Origin: Euptelea pleiosperma
Lineage: Eukaryota > Streptophyta > Magnoliopsida > Ranunculales > Eupteleaceae
Direction of reading: 5' to 3'
NCBI GenBank assembly: GCA_035048495.1
Contig: CM068542.1
Coordinates: 37,663,109 to 37,727,108 of the forward strand
Length of the DNA stretch: 64,000 nucleotides
The stretch's first letter is position 1. Every line of letters begins with the position of its first letter. Both the position numbers and the translations under genes were made by a program. This document shows, piece after piece, positions 56,140 to 64,000 of the stretch. Under the pieces are notes generated by a model that made no database searches, was not told the origin of the DNA, and saw only the letters and a list, made by a program, of their open reading frames with translations.

Positions 56140-59100
56140 AAAACACCCCTATATTTCTAAGTGTACCCTCAACGTTTGAGACACATCACCTAACAAAACA
56201 AACAAGAATCGTTTGAGACATATTAGGGTACACTTAAAATAAATAAAATAAAAAAAGGGGCATGGACAAGAGCACATGGACCTTATGTAGATGTTGGGCA
56301 CGGAAAACAAGAGCAGATTTTCCTTTAGGGGTAACTTTTTATTGGAGGCCGGGCACTACAGTCCCACAAGAGTGCCTCCCCATTACAAGGCTTATAGCTT
56401 TATAAAAGTGCTTTTAGACTTTGTTTATGTACAAGTAAAGCAAAGGTGGAATGATAGGTGACCCGGCCCTCTCCAAATATTCCCACAGACAATACAAGTC
56501 TTCTCAATCAAAAAGCTTGCTTATTTTGTGTTACCCAAGGACTTAAGCACTAATTATTTGGTACGGGAGATGCTCATGGAGGCAATTTTATCGAATAATT
56601 ATACAGTAATTCGATTTCAAATCTCATTTAATATTTGCCCACCATGTTTTTTCCTATAATAATTGATGGAGTAAGAAATCCGCTTCCATCCATTTGTTGA
56701 AATTGATGATTCCCCCCCAGTCTCCTATTGCGATTGTGTTTGGATATAGAGATGCCGACCCCCCCTCCCCCGGGTCTAACATGGCGGGCGAGCTTTTCAT
56801 GAAATTAATTTGGGAGTATATTTATTTTAATTGGATTTTTTAAAAAGAATTACAGTATAATTTACCTATCTTGATATAAAATATAAAAAAAAAAGCCGGC
56901 CGATAATATTTTGAAACAATTCTTATAATTTCAAGAACAAATTTTCTGGAGCGATGCTTCATGACTCTTTGATGTTGTACCGTACTGGCCACGTGGATGG
57001 TGCCATTGTCCATGTCATGTATATATCCTATGAATTTTTTTTTTTGACGTGGCGGGATTTTTGAAGCAACGATCATGCGTCAAATGATCGTGCGCCAAAT
57101 ATACCTGGGGTTTAGGATTTAGTATTAAAAAAAAAAAATTTTAAAAAGTAACCATGGGTATATGTGGAGCGCAATCATTGGCGAATGATCACCACATTAA
57201 AAATCCCGCCACTTCAAAAAAAACTTGTCATACCCTACCATGTCCCACTTCCTCCCTATGACTTGCAATCATAAAAAAATTAAAATTAAAAAAATAAAAG
57301 ACGAAAGAAACAAGTTCCCTTTTGCCATGTGGAGAAGTACTACTTGGCTGAAACTTGTCACATGGAGAAATGCTGAGGTGTCAAAACACAAGGCCCTTTG
57401 GGCCCAAAACATCAGCTATACCACTTGTAAAGAAAAACAAACCCCTCTTGGAATTTTGCATTTCAAAATATATAATTTGGTAGGAAGGAGCAACTGATGA
57501 GGAATAATAAGTAGTAGAAAATAGAAAAGATTTAACTACTCTATCTCGGGATCGGAGGCCGGATTGGTGCATCTCGACGATCTCGCCTGATGCCAGAACG
57601 GGATTGGCCGAGACTTCGAACTGTGATGCCATGTAATGAGCCCCAATTGCAATGTATTTGGAGTACACATGCTTGCATGCAGTTGTTTATAGACGAAATT
57701 TACAGTCCAGATGACCCAAACTTTGGATTTCCTCCTCTTCTATGGTACCCAACAGTACAAAAAGCAGCTGAAACACAAGAGTTGAGTGACCCCATGTCAT
57801 GCATGGTCAATAAAGAGAGAGAAAGAGCAGAGAAAAGCAAATTGAGAATCATAGAGGATAGAGGGAGGTCATGGAGCTTTCACAAGGATTCCTTTCATGT
57901 CCAAAGCAGGATGTCTCCCTCCCTCTCAATTCCAAGAGCATCTCTACTCTGAACTTCAGGGCCACCACTTCACCTTTTAAAAGTTAGACTTTGCGGCTTC
58001 CGTCTTTCCTACTTAAATCCTCGCACGCAATTCGAGACTTTTTTTTGTTTATTTACAAAAGATAAAAGCAATTTGCTTTTTCCCACTCCCTTTTCTCTGC
58101 TTCATGCAGTCCAATGATAAGAAGGGTATTTTTGTCCAATGAAAAATACTTATATATATTTAAACATTTAATATGTGCTCCTTATATTCTTAATCTCCTC
58201 AAAGCTAAGTTGCCCCTCTTAAACAACAACACCTGTCATTCTAACAAAAGCTCCATATGATTCTTGATCTTGTAAATCGCAAGCTACCTTATTAGATGGT
58301 CTAATGCGTTCTAATACTGTTGATTTGACTACTTGCAGTAGTTTGTGCTCTGATGGTTGACATTTTTTTTAAAGTTTTGTGACAGTTGAATGTTTGAATT
58401 TAGATCCACTATTTTGATGGGCAATATATGTGTTTCAGTTTCGAATATAAATCAAATCTGCGTTCAATCGCTCTTTTGACGGCCAACCCATTATATTCCT
58501 TGAATATCCTTGATGAGAAAAAAACGGCTTCTTTTCCTCAAAGACCCGTTTGTTCCTCTCCTTCTAAAGGCCCCACCATACCGCAAGAGGACAAGCACCA
58601 AAGTCTACGACCACAAGAGGAAAACATAAATATGACCAACTGCCATTAGTCTAGATCCGGTGAACAGATGATCAGCAAAATTAGACAAAATACCTTAAAT
58701 ATTTCAAAATAATATATTTAATAATTAAATATGAAATGGAATTATTTAAAATTTAATTAAATATTGTTATTAAATAAATACAACGTAATAAAAATTGTTG
58801 ACGAGTACTGACGCCATTGATTTCAAAATAATTCGGTCATTTTTTTCGAATAATTTTTTTTATTATGGATAAATACATAGATGATATATCGCTTACAAGT
58901 GTTTTATATGCACGATAAAAAGTAGACTAAATCTTTGGTGCGTACAAGAATCTTTATGCATTGTGCGCGCAACCGACATATTTCTATCAATTGACTATAA
59001 AAAAGAATTGATCAACAATCCTTATGCGACGATTGACTTTTTTTTTAAAGTTGATCGACAATTTCTACTGGTAAGTTTTATGAGAATTAAGAAGAGCCAT

Positions 59101-59390
59101 ACTAAGTTATATGTTTAGAATCTTGCTTGCAAATTCTTAGATGGTAACTCTTTACAAACTGTGAAAAACCATTAATCAGTGCATGAAGATTCTTAGACGC
59201 ACCGAAGAAGTGGCCGAAAAATGATATTGGTCATGAAAATTTAAGAGATAAAGTCTTTTTGAAGTGATGAATTAGTTGTCCTTTCTTTAAGTGACATGAG
59301 CAATTTGACACAACCCAACCCCAAATATGGGTCAAGATCGGCGGGGGACAACAATTTTGACAACAAAAAATTGACGCAGGCCAATGTATA
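56140..59390. other. Intergenic, no gene recognised
   Basis: The longest stretch without a clear element. A GC-richer island at 57540-57960 has open frames on both strands (up to 120 codons) with no recognisable family. The rest is AT-rich, with CCCCCCTCCCCC near 56758 and repeated ATGATCGTGCGCCAAAT/ATCATGCGTCAAATGATC words near 57070-57090. It may hold an unrecognised element. Confidence 0.3.
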
Positions 59391-59410
59391 AATTAGAAGT
59401 TTCAGAATGT

Positions 59411-59640
59411 GATAATTTTTTGGCGAGGGTGGTCTCTATGGTGAAGAGATCATCCTCACAAAAATTCAAATCATTCCGATATTTGTAGACCCGCTTACAA
59501 GTTGAAGAATTATATAAGGACCGTCTATTTTTATCGTTAACTTGAAAACCACATTTGATGGGTTTAGAAATTTCAGAATGTGCTGCTTTTTTGTAGGGGT
59601 GATCTATATGGTGAGGAGATCATCCTCACCAAAATTCAGC
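59411..59640. mobile_element. MITE related to 46521-46753
   Basis: Shares ATCATCCTCACAAAAATTCA, ACCGTCTATTTTTATCG and GGTGATCTATATGGTGAGGA with 46521-46753. Ends TGGCGAGGGTGGTCTCTATG and the near-complement TATGGTGAGGAGATCATCC are inverted. Confidence 0.5.
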
Positions 59641-59811
59641 TATCGATTCAGCTTCCATGTGGGTACGCCAAAATTGTTGTAAAAAATACTGTATGAAATT
59701 GTTGTCCCCCAATCCCGACTATATATATATATATAGAATTGCTAGCTTGCAAGACCTGAAGGTTTTGCACAAATGTATCCCTTCAAAAAAGACAAGAAAA
59801 AAAAGGGAAAA

Positions 59812-60152
59812 GATGTAACAAAGTATACCTGAAGCTTTTTGGCGTGTGGAAGCACAATTTTTGTTACTAAACACTGCAATATGGGCCCACTGACCACATG
59901 GATGTTCAGCCCATCCCTTCATGGATATACAAACCAAAAATCATCCTGATTAGTAATCTCTAACCACTAGATTTTAGTCATTATCTTTTAGAACCAACGT
60001 CTAAAAATAATCAAACAAGCTGATTTTGGTATGAATGTCTACCAAGGGATGGGCTAAACATCCATGCAATCAGTCGACCCAGACGGAAGCGGTGAGTAAC
60101 AAAAATCACGCTTTCGGCACGCCATAAAGTATCAGGTATACCTAGTTACATC
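59812..60152. mobile_element. MITE with GATGTAACAAAG ends
   Basis: Left GATGTAACAAAGTATACCTG and right CAGGTATACCTAGTTACATC are inverted copies. Next inward, GGCGTGTGGAAGCACAATTT pairs with the ATCACGCTTTCGGCACGCC region. The interior has CCAAAAATCATCCTGATTAG and GGGCTAAACATCCATGC. Same family as 41468-41858. Confidence 0.7.
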
Positions 60153-62150
60153 ACGACCCAAAAAAACACAATACTTTCAAGATATAGATGTGGAGACAGC
60201 TTGTCTTGTCTGCTGCAAGTTGGATCTGTGCAACACCTTAAAGGCATTGCTTGCTAGCATTCCTCTTTTTGAGATTCATAATCAATGTGGCCCATAGATG
60301 GCCAGGCCCAAATTGATGAAATAGGTACATCAAGAGCCTCTCATACAGCTCACAACCAAATTTATAGATTCTAAGCTACATCCTAACATTCCTTTTTTTG
60401 TATTTAGAATTAAGAAAAGGACAAGAAATGTCTTTTAGGAAAATGTTAGAATTTTGAGAATAACATTTCAAAGGGTGTGACACAAAGGCCAAATTTATTA
60501 GAAAAATGATAAAAAAAAAACCCAATTTTTTAAAAGTTAGCAAAGGATGCCCTAGAATCAAACAAACTAGTCAGATAGGCCCTTTTTAGCTAAAGAAACC
60601 TAGCTTCATAACTTGGAGAGAAGCACATGGCAAACAGCCAAAAGGTTCATCTAAGTGGTCCATCACAAAAAAAAAAAGAAAAAAGAAATCAAATCTTTCG
60701 ATCAAAAATAGTTGAAAAGAAAGGCCACAGTGTGTGTTGAGACAAAGCCCTATGTGCTAGTACTTTGTGGTCTTTGTGGTTCATTTAGGCCCCATTTAAT
60801 ATTCACAATATGTGCCTATTCCAGATTTATATAGGCAATAAGCTTTTGTCCTTGAATGATTGAATCACCTAACCCCAAAGGCCCAAACCTTTTTTTTCTT
60901 TTCTTTTGGTAGGCCCAAAGGCCCAAACCTACCTACTTACATTTCTGACCAAACCACTTACAATCCCTTGATTTGTTCACGTGTCGTCGTATGAATGTTT
61001 AAAAAGTTTCGCGACAATTTATTGTTTGTTGTCGTAACCATCATCATAAGCTTTATCCCAGTTCAATGAGATTGGTTGCATAAATCTTGCTCTTCCATTC
61101 AATTCTATTTAAAGTCATGTCTTCTATTAAGGCAAGTATCTTCAAATCTACTCTCAATACCTCAATTTGCATCCTGTTTGATCTATCCTAGCTAATGGAT
61201 CAAAGCTGAGATGAAGGAAGAGGTTACACCAGGTTGGCGGCCGGTGTAAACATCTAATAAAAAAAAGTATATGATAATCAAATAAATGCTATAAATATTT
61301 ATGCTATAACCCTAAATCCATTGTTTTCGAAATAACATAACGAGATTGGGATGTTTGTTGTAACGGACGTTTTTTAAACCATGATTTAAAGTATCAATTT
61401 GATTATAAAACACATATGGATCCATGCTATATTATGATCTGAGTCCAACCCATGAATCAAATATGGGTTTGTCCATATAGTAACTACTAAATACCCAATT
61501 GATTCATATATCAACCAGATATGAGTCTGATTCAACTAAATTTTTCTTATGAGTCTTACGAAACCTTCGAGTCTGATGATCTGTGTACAGAACAAATTCC
61601 TTCGGAAGTTGTTAATGCCGAAAAGGAAGCAGTGCAGCCTCTTCAAGAAAGCTTTGCTTAGTAGGCACTGCCTACTCACTCGGACAATGCTCTGATCACA
61701 AAAGTGTGCAGTTCTGTATCACGGCTCTTCCCCCAATTTACTCAATGCACCTAAAGATCAACTATATCGAGCCGGCTTCCATTGGAATTTCGGACAGCTA
61801 ACAACCATGCATTAAGCATAAGGCAATAGAATGAACTGGGTTAAGACACCTTAGAAAAAAGTTAACCACCCCGTCCTTGTTTCATCGAAATTCTTATTGA
61901 AATCGTGCTTTTCAGATAGGTTTCTCAAAATCGTTTTTTTGGGTGTCAACAAGTAGGTTCCGGTTCGAGTATGAGTGTACCCAGACCAACAACCTATATC
62001 ACACTGCTGTTCCAAGTCACTAACAGTTCCAATTTTGGTATATTAGTTTTTCTTTGGAGATTCTTAATATCTAAATTTGAAGATGATGAGGATAAATTCT
62101 TGACTTAATCTTGAAAAAGAACATTTTTTTTTTCGTTTAAGAAAAGGAAG
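60153..62150. other. Intergenic, no gene recognised
   Basis: AT-rich sequence with a few short repeats (GGCCCAAACCT, twice near 60880 and 60920). No coding similarity or terminal repeats recognised. Confidence 0.3.
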
Positions 62151-62405
62151 ATGTAATTTCAAACCGTTCGATCTTATACCTCAAATAATGGTCAATAATG
62201 CTCAAATTCCCATTGTTAAAATCAACCCATGAAAATTGCTCCAATCCCACGCTTAAAAATCACTAATCAAATTGATTTTTGGTTTGTAGGTCCACCTAGC
62301 TAGGGATTGGCCAAATATTCATACGGTCAGTGTCCTCTAAAAATGTGCCACATGGCTCATATTGTGGGCGGTTAGTGACTGTCGCCTGTCAGCAAAGTTT
62401 TAGAA
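62150..62405. mobile_element. Right part of a GAGTAAAACTT-type MITE
   Basis: Matches the right two thirds of 43937-44263: CTCAAATTCCCATTGTTAAA, CACTAATCAAATTGATTTTT, GGTTTGTAGGTCCACCTAG, TACGGTCAGTGTCCTCTAAA and AGCAAAGTTTTA. The left end is replaced by unrelated sequence. Confidence 0.55.
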
Positions 62406-62794
62406 AGAGATCTCTCTTTTTGGGGTGTGTCCCGACCCCGACTAAGAGTTCGCACCTGTAGGAAATGGGGTGTGCAAATATGCAAGTTACTGCAAGCACT
62501 GATTTGCAAAGACAATTAAGGCTGCGTTTATTTTTTTACAAATGTGTGCGCATTAACGCTGTTGTGCGCAACTCAGCCAAAAAATGAGTGTTTGTTTGCA
62601 TCAATGTGCGTGATTCACAATATGCACCAAGGCCCTCAATGTGTGCCAATGCGCGTGTTGCAATACTCACCCCCCACCCCAAGAATCGGAACATGCTTGA
62701 AATTGCTTGTTACAACGCGCGCCGTTGTACCATAAGACATTCTTATGGTGCATCAAGATTTTTTTTTTTTTTTTGAGAATTAATTGTGACCTCA

Positions 62795-63065
62795 AAACCT
62801 TCCTTCATTTATTTTTGGCTCAACCCTAGGTGGACCTATAGACCAAAAATTAATCTGATTGTTACTTTTTAAGCATTGGATTAGTCTTTTTCTTAGGGTT
62901 GATTTTATCTGTAGAATTTGAACATTATTTGAGGTACAAAGATCCAATGGTTTAAAATCACCAATCATGCTGATATTTAGTATGTAGCTCCGCCTAGATG
63001 CGCCCAATATCCGTACGGTTAGTGACCTCTAAGAGTGACACATTGGTCATATTGTGGTCCCTCGT
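62795..63065. mobile_element. Degraded MITE of the shared-core group
   Basis: Contains CCTAGGTGGACCTATAGACC, CAAAAATTAATCTGATTG, ATCACCAATCATGCTGAT and TACGGTTAGTGACCTCTAA in the order seen in the GAGTAAAACTT family. The terminal repeats are not recognisable. Confidence 0.5.
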
Positions 63066-63179
63066 CATCATGGATGAGGGACATTCCTTTTATAGTTCAC
63101 AATCCTCAAAAAAAGGTTGAGCATTCACAATCCTCAAAAATAAAAAAAACTCGAAATTTTTTTCTTTTGCTTGTCCCCC

Positions 63180-63371
63180 TTACTTTATTGATGCAATTTG
63201 CATCGCACCCAATGTTTTTAAAATATTTGCATCTCACCCAAGGTCATTTAAAAAATATTGGGATGTCCATCCGAAGACCATCTATGGTCAATGACATTGA
63301 CCATGGTCAAAGGGTGAGACGCAAATATTTCAAAAACATTGGGTGAGATGCAAATTGCATCAATAAAGTAA
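63180..63371. repeat. Palindromic MITE with ~60-bp arms
   Basis: The left arm 63180-63240 (TTACTTTATTGATGCAATTT...) and right arm 63310-63371 are near-perfect reverse complements over about 60 bp, leaving a ~70-bp loop that itself contains ATGGTCAATGACATTGACCA. No coding capacity. The element type is not determined. Confidence 0.65.
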
Positions 63372-64000
63372 TGAGGTAAAGTTAAAAAGCCATAATTTTA
63401 TTAAATGCAAAACTATATATACACCGAATCAGATGCAATATCTACAATCATTTACACAAACAAATGCATATAATCAATTTTTGCGTGTGATTTGTTGAGT
63501 TCGTCCAAACATCATACATTAGAATTCGCACGCATTGAATGCGCTTGAATTCAAAGTACGCACGTCCAAAAACAAACGTGAAAAAAGAAGAAGCAAACAC
63601 AACCTAAATTGATGACATGCTAATATTCCTAATCAGTTTGTGAAGAGTTGGAAGAACATGCGTATCTCTTCATGTTTCAAGGTTGAACAAAATGGCATTT
63701 TCATCATTTTACTCAAAATTAACTAGTTAACTTGGGTCAACATTAGTCAAATGACGGTGGACTGGGACATAGGGGGTAAGACAGCGTTTTCAAATTATTG
63801 GGGGTATGTCAAATTTCAAAAATAACCTGGAGGGTATGTCAGAAATTCCAAAAAAAAATTTACTCCCTCCCTAGAGGACAAAAATTTGATCCACAGCCCC
63901 CAACAACTACCACCAAAGGTGAGCCACTAAAGAGGTGGGCCAAACATTCATCGGGCTAATCCTCGGCCCCGAGGTTTGCCTAACATTCATGGGCCAGGGG
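63372..64000. other. Intergenic, no gene recognised
   Basis: AT-rich. The end (63690-63860) resembles the GTTAACTNGGGTCAA/GGGGGTATGTC style of the 46754-47047 element without defined ends. Confidence 0.3.

Noticed and set aside
62519..63608. Possible 1.1-kb element with GGCTGCGTTTATT and complement-like ends near 63590-63608
   Set aside because: The end similarity is short and imperfect, no target duplication was found, and the interior is filled by other MITE relics.

Overview
The window looks like nuclear DNA of a flowering plant with large, repeat-filled introns and intergenic spaces, probably a woody, repeat-rich lineage; the sequence does not fix the species. The evidence is GT-AG spliced plant-specific gene families, decayed Ty1/copia, Ty3/gypsy-like and L1-type retroelements, and many MITEs with 9-bp target duplications. 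No tRNA, rRNA, CRISPR array or bacterial-type operon was seen. All calls come from reading the sequence; no search was run.

Four host genes are supported. (1) 512-19662 (+): the last five coding exons (143 codons) of a zinc-binding alcohol dehydrogenase/quinone oxidoreductase-like protein; its 5' part lies off the left edge. (2) 26572-32581 (+): a complete nine-exon, 565-aa multi-pass membrane protein of the At3g27390-like family. (3) 36149-39795 (-): a complete seven-exon, 408-aa alpha/beta-hydrolase of the DUF829/TMEM53 family. (4) 49578-50631 (-): a complete four-exon, 220-aa Kip-related protein (plant CDK inhibitor, ICK/KRP). No functional link between these neighbours is apparent. Exon phases were checked by length and all join in frame.

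Layout: 1-20 kb is gene 1. Its 12.9-kb intron holds a copia element on the minus strand, interrupted in its leader by a second, plus-strand copia element (LTRs 7041-7262 and 12371-12594, TSD CGGAG). Its 4.9-kb intron holds a 5'-truncated LINE, short Helitron-like units and a MITE. 20-26 kb is intergenic: a MULE-type MITE, a probable LTR-plus-primer-site remnant, gypsy-like protease relics and clustered MITEs, one nested in another. 26-33 kb is gene 2, with a copia relic and a tandem duplication in intron 7. 33-40 kb holds intergenic relics and gene 3. 40-49 kb is a dense MITE field with a (CT)n tract. 49.5-51 kb is gene 4 and its promoter. 51-64 kb has no recognised gene, only MITEs, a head-to-tail pair of Helitron-like units and two strong palindromes.

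The most distinctive signals are the copia-in-copia nest, head-to-tail mini-Helitron dimers, and a group of some fifteen MITEs that share a hairpin core but differ in their ends; several carry intact CACGTG G-boxes in their arms.
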